From Proteles cristata cristata (Eukaryota; Chordata; Mammalia; Carnivora; Hyaenidae): a stretch of 64,000 nucleotides of DNA. A program made the position numbers and the translations under genes. The notes beneath the pieces are model-generated. The model had not been told where the DNA came from. It saw nothing but the letters and a program-made list of their open reading frames with translations, and did no database searches. Below, piece by piece: positions 1 through 11,792 of the stretch (its first letter is position 1; each line of letters starts with the position of its first letter). Where the stretch lies: NCBI GenBank assembly GCA_017311185.1, contig JAESUZ010003171.1, positions 1,116,001 to 1,180,000 of the forward strand. Reading direction: 5' to 3'.

Positions 1-1441
1 TTGTCAGTCCTCCAAGTGTCCAAGCATTATCGTGAACCAAGTATAAGTCGGCACTTCCCTTCCTCTTCCTTTTGTACATTGATTAAGTTAGCGAACAACT
101 ATAACCCATTGTGTATCATACACCAAGCTAGGCAGCAGAGATTCAAAAAAAAAAAAAAAAAAAAAGATAGTCTCTATTATAAAGCAGCTTATTTTCTAGA
201 AAATGAGTATTTTGTCACAAACTTATTATGATATGAATGATAAGAATAGTCCCTCATCTAAAGGAGCTCATTGTCTAGAAAATGAGTTTTGTTACCTATT
301 ATGATACATAAGGTAAGAGTTGTGATGTAGACAAACACAGAAACCAAAGGGCAAGGAACAAGGGGATCTCAGGGACCTTCCATGATAATCCTCTATAGAG
401 TTCCTAGAATGATATTTGTATGAACAGCAACTATTTCCTCTGGCTCCTACATCTACTTTATAATTGACACAAAAAGACCTCTTGTATTCACTAAAATCCT
501 AATGGACCTATCCAAATGATAAAATAAATAAGAATCCTCTATTCTACTGAGTATCAATGTATTTTCTTCACCTTTCTTAACTCTATGAAGTTTCTTAGTC
601 CACGGTATTTTAGTTTATCTAAATACTATTATATTATTTGAATTGGCTCACATTGGATTGATCATGAATCCTGATACCCTTATTCCACTTAATTTCACTG
701 TCAGCCTAGATTGCTCATGGAGGAGTTCAGCTAAATGTTTGATGATCAGCTACAATATAAATGATGATCTGTCCAGTATTTGTCTTAGGAAGTCTAGCTA
801 TAGGAACACTATCAGTATACCAGTAGCATCCAAAGTTATAAAGCTGACTACTATCTCAAACACCTTGGTGGTGAGTCTTAGAGACAAGCTTCACCATTTG
901 ATCATGTAGAGATAAGACATAATATTGCAGGAACTTACCAAGTGCACTTATCCTAGGGAAAAAGATAATTGTAGCAGTCAATAGAAATGTGTGGATGAGT
1001 ACATACATGCATACATGTGTCTGTCTGTGTGGATGGGTTTTAACTACAGAAGTACAGGAGGAAACATTTGGAGTCTGACTAATACCAGAGGTTTGAAGAG
1101 TTTGGAAAGAAAGTAGAACTACACTACACCATATGGTACTATAAATGAACCACTGACAGTGCTTGGATTTTATGTTCTCTCTAAAGCTGAAAATATGTAA
1201 GGATAACTATGGTTAAATGGCTATGCAGACAATTTTAGTGATAGCTTCTGAAACTGGGAACTCAGCTTCTATTCCATGCCTTCTTACAAACCTTAAGCAT
1301 TTTTGTTTTGGAAAAAAAATTCTATAAAAGTTAAACTAGCTGTATTGGTATGCTAAACCCAACTGTAACTATTTCATTGTATCTACTTGAGTTTAATGAG
1401 ACTAATTACTTAATTCAATATTCTTTCTTGGGCAGGGACAT
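1..1441. other. Non-repeat intergenic DNA with a short poly-A and a small tandem duplication
   Basis: No gene is recognisable. There is an A21 run at 145-165. Just after it, two imperfect copies of a segment about 78 bp long lie at roughly 169-240 and 247-312; both contain TCTAGAAAATGAGT (196-209 and 274-287) followed by TATTATGATA. An 88-codon open frame at 643-909 has no domain I recognise and ordinary AT-rich composition, so I do not call it a gene. Confidence 0.6.
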
Positions 1442-1456
1442 AACATAAGCATTTTA

Positions 1457-1682
1457 TTTTATTTTATTTTTTTAAATGTTTTATTTATTTCTAGGAGAGA
1501 GAAAAAGAGACAGCATGAGCAGGGGAGGATCAGAGTGAGAGGGAGTCACAGACTGAAACAGGCCCCAGGCTCTGAGCTGGCTGTCAGCAGAGAGCCCGAC
1601 GCGGGGCTCGAACCCACGAACCACAAGATCATGACCTAAGCGAAAGTCGGACACTTAACTGACTAAGCCACCTAGGCGCCCC
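1457..1682 (-). mobile_element. CAN-SINE, young variant
   Basis: Reverse-strand tRNA-derived SINE: its tail (TTTTATTTATTTCTAGGAGAG) is on the left and its head (GGCGCCCC) on the right. It is flanked by a perfect 15-bp TSD, AACATAAGCATTTTA, at 1442-1456 and 1683-1697. It carries the GCGAAAGTCGG block and the TTTCTAGGAGAG tail junction shared with three other copies in the window. Together with the next SINE it forms a head-to-head inverted pair. Confidence 0.95.
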
Positions 1683-1710
1683 AACATAAGCATTTTAAAA
1701 TAGTCTGGCT

Positions 1711-1964
1711 GTGGGGTGCCTGGGTGGCTCAGTTGGTCAAGCAAGGACTTTGGCTCAGGTCATGATCTCATGGTTCAGGGGTCTGAGCCCTGCATCGGGC
1801 TCTCCAGTGACAATCTGGAGCCTGCTTGGGATTCTCTCTCTCTCTCTCTCTCTGCCCCATGTTCATCTTCTCTCTCTCTCTCTCTCTCTTCTTTCTCTCT
1901 CTCTCCCTCTCTCTCTCAAAAATAAACAAACTTAAAAATAAATTTCATTAAAAAATAATAAAAT
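1711..1964 (+). mobile_element. CAN-SINE
   Basis: Plus-strand copy starting GGGGTGCCTGGGTGGCTCAG, followed by long TC-rich stretches and an AAAATAAACAAAC tail. An imperfect TSD (12 of 14 bases) lies at 1697-1710 and 1965-1978. Its left TSD directly adjoins the right TSD of the preceding minus-strand SINE, so one of the two inserted at the edge of the other. Confidence 0.92.
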
Positions 1965-1978
1965 AAAATAATCTGACT

Positions 1979-2647
1979 AGGTTGGAATTCCTGGCATGAT
2001 ATAAAAAATTTGGATATTCCATAAACATTTCAAATTAGTAATCCTTCTCCAAACAAGAATTAGAACTGGGAGCTAAATTCAAAATGGATATGCTATTTTT
2101 TTTTTTTTTGCCAGACATCACTCAGATGGTGCCATAGATTGCTCCTGACTCTGTTTTCCATCACAAGAACAACTAACAACCAGTAAGAATAAGATTCCAC
2201 TGATAGAATCCTAGAACACAAGTGTAAGGCTGAAACACCCTTCTGCACTAAAGACACCAAGACAGATTGCATTAGAAGGGTAAGAGGAGCAGGTACACAC
2301 TGACCACATGGTTTCTTCCCCAGGTCAGGACAGCACCATGTGGAGAGGTCTCCCTGACCTTGCAATTCCTCCAGTGGAAAAAGAGAACCCAGGGGATAAT
2401 ATCCCCACAGTGCATTGTGGTTGGTTTGTTGGAGCCCCTACTTTGATCTTGCACCAGAAGGATTGTAGGGAAATCTGTGAGGCTCAACCCCTGGGAATTT
2501 AACTGTGACAGAAGAGTGGGGAAGGGCTAGCATCAACCAGCACAGGGATCTGGACAGACTGAGTTTATACCTGCAGTGTCCAAGTAGTAATCCCAAACAA
2601 CCAGTGTTTTCACTCATCAGCAAAACAAAGTTAGGGGAGACCCAACA
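1979..2647. other. Unassigned DNA, possibly old L1 5' UTR
   Basis: A T-rich run at about 2095-2109 is followed by some 530 bp of less AT-rich sequence without coding signal. The segment ends where recognisable L1 ORF2 sequence begins. Composition and position would fit an L1 5' UTR remnant, but I cannot align it to anything, so this is a guess. Confidence 0.3.
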
Positions 2648-3697
2648 TCATTAGTCATTAGGGACACGCAAATTAAAACCACAATAAGATATCATCTTAC
2701 ATTCATTAGAATGGCCATCACCAGGGGCGCCTGGGTGGCTTAGTCGGTTAAGCGTCCGACTTTCGCTTAGGTCATGATGTCGCGGTTTGTGGGTTCGAGC
2801 CCCGCGTCGGGCTCTGAGCTGACTGCCAGCTCAGGGCCTGGAGCCTGTTTCAGTCTGTGACTCCCTCTATCTCTGACCTTCCCCTGCTCACGCTGTCTCT
2901 CTCTCTCTCTCCTAGAAATAAATAAAACATTTAAAAAAAATTTTAAAAAAAAGAATGGCCATCACCAAAAAGACAAGAGATAATAAATGCTGGTGTGGAT
3001 GTGGAGAAAAGGAAACCCTTGTGCACCACTGGTAGGACTGTAAACTGGTTAGCCCCTATGGAATACAGAATGGAGGACAATCAAAAAATTAAAAACAGAA
3101 CTAACATATGATCTAGCAATTCCACTTATGGGAATATATCCAAAGGGAATAAAAATATTTAACTTGAAAAGGTAACTGCATTCCCATATTCACAGTGGCA
3201 TTATTTACAATAGCCAAGACATGAAAACAACCTAAATGTCCATCAATGTATGAATGAATAAAGAAGTCATAGTGTGTGTGTGCATACATATATAATACAC
3301 ACGTTGCATAAATCAAAGAGACAAATACTGTATGACTCTAAATGAAATCTAAAACAAAAACAAGAACAAAACAAAAACAAACCATAAAATCATAGAAAAA
3401 GAGATCAGAATTGTGGTTGCTGGAAGAAGGTAAGGACAGGGAGAATTGGAGGAAAGTGGTCAAAAGGAATAAACTTACAGTTCTGGAAAGCCGTTAATAG
3501 AGTAAATTCTAAGAGTTCTCATCACAAGATTTTTTAAATCTGTTTTTCTTTTCATTATATTTTTATGATAAGATAGATGTTAACTGATCCTACTGTGGTA
3601 TTCATTTCACAATATACATAAATCAAACTATCATGCTCTATGCCTTAAACTTCTACAGTGGTGTATGTTAATTATTTCTCAATAAAACTGGAAAAAA
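2648..3697 (+). mobile_element. L1 3' end, 5'-truncated (L1MA/MB type)
   Basis: Begins in the last part of L1 ORF2 (CATTAGTCATTAGGGA, then ATTAGAATGGCCATCACC) and continues through the ORF2 end. The 3' UTR follows, with GTGGTATTCATTTCACAATA and a final CTCAATAAAACTGGAAAAAA. The frame is broken many times. A younger SINE (2724-2951) splits it. The 3' UTR style is that of older mammalian L1M families. Confidence 0.85.
2724..2951 (+). mobile_element. CAN-SINE, young variant, nested in L1
   Basis: Well-preserved copy with an intact tRNA-like head, B-box (GTGGGTTCGAGCCC) and a TCCTAGAAATAAATAAAACA tail. A perfect 16-bp TSD, AGAATGGCCATCACCA, lies at 2708-2723 and 2952-2967, inside L1 ORF2. It has the CTTTCGCTTAGG and GACTGCCAGCTCAG blocks of the young variant. 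Confidence 0.97.
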
Positions 3698-5600
3698 TAT
3701 TGCCTAATCATTAATCACAATTCCCTTACTTTGGATAACAGCTGGGGTCTGTCTTAGCAACATGAGGTCTATAGATGTGTATAGAAACTGCCGGAAATTG
3801 GCATGTATATACAACTTGTTCCTTTTTATCTCTAGGGACCATAAGTCTTGTTAGTTAATCACTCTGAGTTGAAGACCAATTATCTCCAGATTATGTCTCT
3901 TGTACATTCTTATAAAAAAAAAAAAACACACACACAGCAAAGCCAGCAACTTACATTTGGAATTCTTGAACTACAGAAGATAACACTCCTTTTCTTATTC
4001 CTTTAGTTAATTTACTAATTCAACAAAATTTAAGAATCTACTATGAGCCAGGAACTGTGTTAAGCACTAAGAAAACAAAAATATATATAAGTGTAACATG
4101 GTAGAGTAAGAAGGTCAAGTCTCTCCCTGGTAATCAAATATAAAGCCACATAAAACTGTCAAATCAATTTGAGCACTCTGGAAACTGACCAAAAGCATAG
4201 AAAAGAACAGAAATATTTATTTATGAAAATTGTTAAATTACAAATAGGAACAATAAGAATCTGTGTGGTTCTTGCCCAGAACTGCTCCTGATTCCCCAGT
4301 GTGAGGGTTCCACCAGAGTGGAGCAGGCCATGAACCCAGCAGTCTCTATGCCACTGCAAGCGGTAAACGGGATCATGTGATCTGAAGTGTTGCTGCTATG
4401 GATTCACAAATTAGCTGGTAGTGTTAACGGGGATTTCTATAAGATTAGGTAGCTATAAGAGGGTTGATAATTTCTCCACATATTCTGGAAAGACCCAAGG
4501 CTTGGTACACATGCAGCATAGTCTAGAGTAGGTAGAAACCAGTGACATGTCCCTAGCTGATGGAACCTAAGTATATACCCTGAGGATATATGAAAGGAAC
4601 TAGTAGAAAATTAAGGCAGGAGAGAGTTGAATTCATCTACATTATGAATATAGCCACTCCAACAGCAAAAAATGGAAGACTTACGGTTAAGGGTTTCTTG
4701 AAATCAGTCTCTGAAGACATAGACCAAACATTAAGAATCTGAGCTTAATACTACAGCAGAAAAAATAAAACTGTCCAGAGACATCAATGGCTACACACTG
4801 TAAGGGAGATTCCAAGCAAGTTATGTTTATCAACATAAAGGAAACAAAAACAACAGCAATCCTATTGTGTTGCTTATATTGTTCCAGCTAGGGCCATTGG
4901 GCACTATTTCAGATTGGCTCCTTTTGACAGGTCCCAACCTTTTGGGCTTTTTAAAAAAGCACTTTCTTACTTTCTGGCTTATCTTATATTTTCCACCTCA
5001 GCGCAAGAATTAGCCATTTCTCCAAGAATCCTTGGTTCTTTTTCTTGGAGAATGATATTTAGACACCAACATCTGGGAGCAAAATATGCTCCTTGAAATT
5101 GGGTGTCACTTCTAGGCCCAGGAGAGTTTGGAAATGTGTGTATGTATATAAACTCAGTCATACACACATTATCTATACTTATTTATATCTATCTATCCTG
5201 ATAGATATATTAAAACAGACATGGGCTCATAATTATATTTCCAATTCCAATTCAGTACCATAAGGTTCATTCTAGTCTTCTCTCTTTGCTTAGTTGTAAT
5301 TGCTTTCACCTACATTGAGGAACTAGGCTTTAACTATTTACTAACATGTAAAGTAGTTTTATAATTGCTAACCCAAACCCTTGTGAAAAATAAATTTACC
5401 AACTAGAGTACAGTATTTATGTATAGTACTTTAGTTTTAACAGTATACAATTAAAACATTGTTTACCAAAGTTATTTAGGTCAAGACCTTTTGTCCTTAC
5501 TCCCTTCAGTGTGGTTACGTCACATATTCATAACAGGTTAATTTTTCACTATGTGTATTCTGAGTTCCTGAACCAACTGGAGAGGTGGACCAGGTGCCCC
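3698..5600. other. Intergenic DNA with a short minus-strand L2/MIR-like trace
   Basis: Mostly unassigned. About 4015-4080 has the reverse-strand L2/MIR-like pattern of CTACTATGAGCCAGGAACTGTG and TTAAGCACTAAG. There is an A13/(CA)n tract near 3914-3936 and a small inverted repeat (TATCTAT...ATAGATA) near 5187-5212. I see no gene. Confidence 0.5.
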
Positions 5601-6872
5601 CAGATGTTGTATGCAGCCAACAAAGATTTTTAAGAAACTACTATAAATTTATTCAAATAACAATAGGAAATCAAGTTTAAAGAACTAAAGGAAAGTATAT
5701 CAACAAGTCAACAGATAGAGGATCTCAAAAACAACCTACAGGAATTTAAAAAATGAAAATTCTGGAAATGAATAAATCAGTATCTAAAATTTAAGATTCA
5801 GTAGAAGAGCTTAACACTATATTTGATATCGTATAAGAAAGAATCGTAAGTCTGAATACAGATCAACAGAAATTATCCACCTAAAGAATAGAGTGAAAAA
5901 GGAAATCAAAATAAAAATCTCAGAGATAAATGGAATAAAAAAAAAAAAACATATGAACAGATGTGCAATGGGAGTTATAGAAAGAGTACCGAGAGAGATA
6001 GGGTTAAAAAAATTGACACATGAGTGGCAAAAATATTCTCAATTTGATGAAAATCAGTGGTCTACAAATCGGAGAGGCTCAACAAAATTCAAACAAAGTC
6101 ATAGTTAGACATGCCATGGTCAATTTACTGAAAAATAAAGAGAAATTCTGAAAGCAGCAGGAGAAAAACAGGTATTCACACACAAAGGAGCAATGAAAGG
6201 ATAAACAGCTGACTTCTAAAATAATGGAATCCAGAAGACCTTGAAATTATGAAAAAAATGTATCAACCAAACATTATATATCAAGCAAAATTAACTTTCA
6301 AATATGAAACTGAAGTAAAGGATATTCGCAGATATACAAAGACTTAGAAAATCCATTCTTAGCAGACATAGATTACCCAAAATACAAAAGGAAATCTTTC
6401 AAGATGAAAGGAAGTGACACCAGAGAATAGCATATCCGAAAAAAAAAAAAAGAAGAGTACTTGAAATGGAAAATGCTTGGGTAAAATAAAGACTCTATAA
6501 ATAGGTATTTTATTATTTTTTCAAATTTTAAATTGAATAATTTAAACAAAATAATTTTTTGTGCTTATAATATACAGATATATATGACAATATTAGCATA
6601 AAGAAGAGATGAAAAGAGATATATTGGATCAATGATTCTATATTTTACTACAATTAAGTTAGAACAGTTTTGAAGTAAACTGGAATATGTTAAGATACAT
6701 ATTGCAAATCTGAGAGCAACTGCTAAAAAATGTAACTAAAAATATATATATATATATACTTCAAAAAGTCAACCTGGAAATTAAAATGGCACTGGTAGGA
6801 TACTGACTTAAAGAAGACAGTAAAGGCTGGAAATGGGGACAAAATAGGACAAATGATAAACAAATATCAAAA

Positions 6873-7625
6873 TGGTAGAGGCATCAAGTTATATTACAAA
6901 GCTGTAGTAATCAAAAGAGTATGGTACTGCCATAAAAACACAGAGATCAATGTAACAATAGAAAACACAGAAGTAAACACAAAAGTATATGGTCAATTAA
7001 TCTTTGACAAAGGAAAAAAGAATATACAGTGGGAAAAAGATAGTCTCTTTAATTAATAGTGTTGGGAAAATGGGACAGTTACATGCAAATTTTAGATGTA
7101 AAAGAAAAAGAACTAGACCATGTTCTTACATCACACACACAGATAAACTCAAAATGGATTGAAGGCCCAAACGTGAGACCTGAAACCATAAAAATCCTAG
7201 GGGAGAGAATATAGGCCATAGCAACATTTTAGATATATCTCCTGAGGCAAGGGACATAAAAGCAAAAATAAGCAATTGGGATTACATCAAAATAAAAAAA
7301 AATAAATAAAACTTCTATAGAGCAAAGGAAACAATCAACACAGCAAAAAGGCAGTCTACTGAATGGGAGAGGATATTTGCAAATGACATATCCAATAAAG
7401 GGTTAGTGTCCAAAAAATATAAAGAACTGATATAACTCGATACCCCAAACAAACAAGTAATCCAATTTAAAAGCAGGCAGGAGGGAGAGAAATCAAGAAA
7501 CAGACTCTTAACTATACAGAAAAAAAAACTGATGGTTACCATCTATATATACCACCTATAACTGATGGTTACTATCTATAGTCGATTAAAAAATACACTG
7601 AAAATAAAATTTATAACATACAAAC
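6873..7625 (+). mobile_element. Younger L1 fragment with internal deletion, nested
   Basis: ORF2 C-terminal sequence (TATTACAAAGCTGTAGTAAT at 6892; CAAATGACATATCCAATAAA at 7380) runs to about 7471. It then jumps directly to 3' UTR sequence (GAAATCAAGAAACAGACTCT, then ACTGATGGTTACC). Compared with the related copy at 11793-13077, roughly 600 bp are missing. The end region has an imperfect tandem repeat of ACTGATGGTTACYATCTATA (7529 and 7561). It interrupts the old L1 between its ORF1 tail and endonuclease region. The exact ends are uncertain. Confidence 0.7.
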
Positions 7626-8236
7626 AAACAAACAACAATATGCAATTAGTGACCAAACTGGGTGGCTATGTTCATACCACAGAAAATCAACTTTGTGACA
7701 GGAAATATTACTAGAGATAAAGATAGACATTTCATAACAATAAAAACATCATCAGAGAAATGTAAAATTATAAATACATATACACCTAACAATAAAGCTC
7801 CCAAATATATAACATAGAAAGCTGGTAGAACTCAAAGAAAAATTAACAATTTAGTAATAATAAAGATTTCAATGGCCTATTTTTTCAAAATTGATAGAAA
7901 AACCAGGAAGAAATCAGCAAAGACATGAAGACTGGATTAACACTAAGAAATAAGTTTTTCTTAACAAATATCAATAGAACACTTCAACCAAAGTCTGCAG
8001 AATGTATACTGTTTTCAAGCACACATGAAACAGCCTCCAAGAGAGACAACTTGCTTAGCTACAAAACAATTCTCGAAGTTTAAAAGATTGAAAGTGGGTA
8101 AAGTACAATCTCTGACCATTTGAAATTAAATTGGAAATCCACAACAGAAACAAATCTGAGACAATCCTAATATACGGGCATTAAATAACACATTAACCCA
8201 TGGTTCAAAGAGGAAGTCATAAAACAGTTTAAACTA

Positions 8237-8352
8237 GGGGAGCCTGGGTGACTCAGTCGGTTGAGTGTCTGACTCTTGATTTTGGCTCAGGTTATGATCT
8301 CATGTTCGTGAGTTATATCAGGCTCTGTGCTGACAGTATGGAGCCTCTTGGG

Positions 8353-8394
<42 letters not shown>

Positions 8395-8479
8395 CACTCC
8401 CCACCAGCTCGCTCTCTTGTGCCCTCTCCCTCTCTCTCTCTCTCCAAGTAAGTAAACTTAAAAAAATACTTTGAACCAC
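8237..8479 (+). mobile_element. CAN-SINE nested in the old L1
   Basis: Head GGGGAGCCTGGGTGACTCAG, older CTCTTGATTTTGGCTCAGG block, a pure (TC)18 tract at 8355-8390, more TC and a short A-rich tail. TTAAACTA flanks both sides as a short TSD. It sits between the endonuclease and reverse transcriptase regions of the old L1. Confidence 0.9.
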
Positions 8480-10651
8480 TTAAACTATGAAAAACACAGC
8501 ATTATCAAAATGCAGCTAACATCTTGGAGGGTGTGAACTTCAAATGCCCATATTAGGGGAAAAAAAGGCTCAATCAATCAACTAAGCTTCCATCTTAGCA
8601 AGTTATTAAAAAAAAAGCAAAACAAACTCAAAGCAAGAAGAAAATAATAATTAGAATAAATCAATGAAATAAAAATTAACAGAAATGCAATAGAGAAAAT
8701 CAACAAAACCAAGAGAGAATTCTTACAAAATAAATAAATATAACTGATAAATCCTTAGCTAAACTAAGAAAATAAAAGTAAGAAATAACCAAAATCAGTA
8801 ATGAAAAAGGAATAATCAGTGCTTCCCCTATAAAAATTAAAAGATTTATAAGGAAATATTAGCTTAAATAAATACCAACAAATTACACAAGTCAGAGTAT
8901 AAGCACAAATTCCTAGAAAGATACACATTACCAAAATCCACTCAGAAAAGAAGGAATAGTATCTGAATAGACCTATAATGTATAAGGAAACTGAGAATGT
9001 TATGCACAAGTGGTTTCACTGATGAATTATACCAAACATTTAAGAAGAGATACCATTTTTTCACAAGCTCTTTCAGAAAATATAATAGAATACTTTCCAA
9101 GTTCTTATATAAGACTAGTATTACCATGACTACAAAAACTTACAACATCAAGAAAATAATACTATAGACCAATAACCAAAGTAAATACCAATGCATCAAT
9201 TTTTAACAAAACATTAGCACACCGAATTCAGCAACATATAGTGATTATACATGACCAAGTGGGATTTATACCAGGAATGCACAGTTGGTTAAATACCTGA
9301 AAAGTAACTACTGTTATATACCATATTAATAAAAGAAAAGAAAGGACAAAAATCCACGTGATTATCCCACTAGGTGCAAAGAGCTTGTGAAAGAAATTCA
9401 ACACCATAATAAAACTTCACTACTAATTAAGGATAGAGTATTCCATAACAAAAATACAAAAAACAACATCTAACATAAAACTTAATGGTGAAAGACTGAA
9501 TGCTTTCCCCCAAAGATGTGGAAAAAAGGTAGATATGCTTTGTTCTGTTGTCTCCATTTATCTTTAACACTCCACTGGCAACTTTAGCCAATACAGTAAG
9601 GCAAGAAGATGAAGGAGATGAAAGAGGAGGAAGAGGAAGAGGCTGGGGCAGGGTCATAAATTCATGGAATTCAAATCTGAAGAAATAAAACGGATTTCAT
9701 TTGCAGATGATATATCCTCTAACAGTAAAGAATCCTATGAAATGCCCCTTCCCCCTCACTCAAAATTTACTAGAGTGAATACATGAATTTAACAATATCA
9801 CAAAAAGTTAAGAATAATATTTAAAATCAACTGAAGTCTCTATACTAGCAATGAGTGTTCAGAAAATAAATTCAAGAAAACAATTCTACTCAGAATAGCA
9901 TTCAAAAGAATAATACACATTGGAATAAATTTAATATAAGATGCATAAGATCTGTATTCTGAAAACATAAAACATGGCTCTAACAAAATATAAATAAAGG
10001 AGGACACATGCCATGTTCGTGGCTTAAAATATTTTTCCTCAAACTGATGCAGTTTTTCTCCAAAGTGAGCTGCAAACTTAATGAAATCCTTGTTAAAATT
10101 CCTGCAAGAATTTTCTTTTTTGGTAGAAAATAGCAAGCTAAATTTAACATGCAAAGACCTAGAATAGCCAAAACAGTTTTGCAAAAGAACAACTTTGGAG
10201 GGCTTAAAGTACCAGATTTCAAATTTACTATAAAGCAACAGTGAAGAAGACAATGTGGTACTTGGCATAAGGATAAACAAAGAGATCAATGCAACTGAAA
10301 TGAGTCCAGAAATAAATCCTTATGCTTACGGTCATTTTTTTCTTGACAAAGGCAATTCAATTATATTTTAAACAAATGGTAGTGGTATAATTAGATATCT
10401 ATGTGCAAAAGGAATAATTTAGATGCCTACCAAAAATTCACTCAGAATCAATCACTGACCTAAAGGTAAGAGCTAAAACTACTAAAATTCTTCAAAGAGA
10501 ACATAAGAATAAAGTTTTAAGACTTTATTTTAGGCAAAGAGTTATTAGATACAAAACCAATTGTAAAATATAAATTATAAAATATATTATACTTCATTAA
10601 AATAAAAAATATTTGCCACTTCAAAAGATATCATTAAGAAAATAAAAAGTC

Positions 10652-10790
10652 TGGGGATTAAGGAGGTCACCTTAATGAGCTGGGTGTTATATGTAAGTGA
10701 TGAATCATTGAATTCTACTTCTGAATCCAATATTGTGCTATATGTTGACTAACTAGACTTTAAATAAAAATTGAAAAACGAAAATGAAAA
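10652..10790 (+). mobile_element. Very short carnivore L1 3' end, nested
   Basis: About 140 bp matching only the extreme 3' end of carnivore L1: GGGGATTAAGGAGGTCACCT, GATGAATCATTGAATTCTAC, then TTAAATAAAAATTGAAAAAC. It interrupts the ORF2 C-terminal region of the old L1. Near-matching GAAAATAAAAAG and GAAAATGAAAAG on either side look like the TSD. It is a strongly 5'-truncated insertion. Confidence 0.75.
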
Positions 10791-11041
10791 GACAAGGCAC
10801 AGACTGGGAGAAAATATTTGGGAAATATATCTGATAAAGGACTTCTATTCGTTATATATTATGTAACACACTGTATAATATATAACTTAAAACACAATAC
10901 AATAGAATAATATGGTATAATACTATATGACAACCCAAAAATAAGAAAAGTGATCTAAAATTGACAATTAAAATATATGCAAAGGGATAATAAGCACATG
11001 AAAAGTTGTTACACATTATTAGTCATTAAGAAATGATATTA

Positions 11042-11258
11042 GGGGCACCTGGGTGGCTCAGGCAGTTGAGCATCCGACTTCTACTCAGGTCATTATCCCA
11101 TGGTTTGTGGGTTCAAGCCACCCATCAGGCTCTGTACTGACAGCTCAGAGCCTGGAGCTGCTTCAGATTCCGTGTCTCCCTGTCTCTCTGCCCTCCCTCA
11201 CTCGCACTCTGTCTTTCTCTCTCAAGAATAAATAAACATTAAAAAATGTTTTTAAAGT
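11042..11258 (+). mobile_element. CAN-SINE nested in the old L1
   Basis: Complete copy from GGGGCACCTGGGTGGCTCAG to the AATAAATAAACATT tail. A perfect 10-bp TSD, AATGATATTA, lies at 11032-11041 and 11259-11268, inside the ORF2 C-terminal part of the old L1. Confidence 0.95.
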
Positions 11259-11792
11259 AATGATATTAAACCTATACTGTAATACCATTACACGCTTATA
11301 AGAATGATTATAATAATAAAGAAAAAAGTCTGGCCATAGTAAGTTTTGGGAAAGAAACTGGAACCCTTACACATTTTTGGTAGAATGTAAAATGGGATGG
11401 CCAATTTGGAAAATAGTTCAGCAGTTTCTTAAAGTGAATCATAAACTTTCTCTATGAGTCAGCAATTCCACTCTTAGTAATCTGTCACAGAGAAATGAAA
11501 ATATGCTTACACAATGATTTATACACAAATGTTCATAGAAGCATTTTTTATAATGGCCCCAAATTAAATGATCCAAATATCCACCAAGTGCTAAATAGAT
11601 AATATCATAATATGTGGTATATAGCCATACAATGCACAATTTAATAATATGAAGGAATGAAATATTGATACATGCTACAACATGTATTAATCTTAAAAAC
11701 ATTATACTAAGTGAAAGAAGCCAGAGACCAAAGGCTGCATATTGTAGGATTTCATTTGTATAAAATATCTTTAAAAGGTAACTTTATAAAGA

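Noticed and set aside
643..909. 88-codon frame as a receptor or viral relic
   Set aside because: Neither strand shows motifs of a family I can name; left as unassigned.
2724..2800. tRNA gene (intact A- and B-box in SINE heads)
   Set aside because: The tRNA-like part is continuous with the SINE body and tail, has TSDs and lacks a full cloverleaf.
9840..10289. 149-codon minus-strand open frame
   Set aside because: It is antisense to recognisable L1 ORF2 sequence and rich in Ser/Phe/Leu, as expected from A-rich sense DNA.
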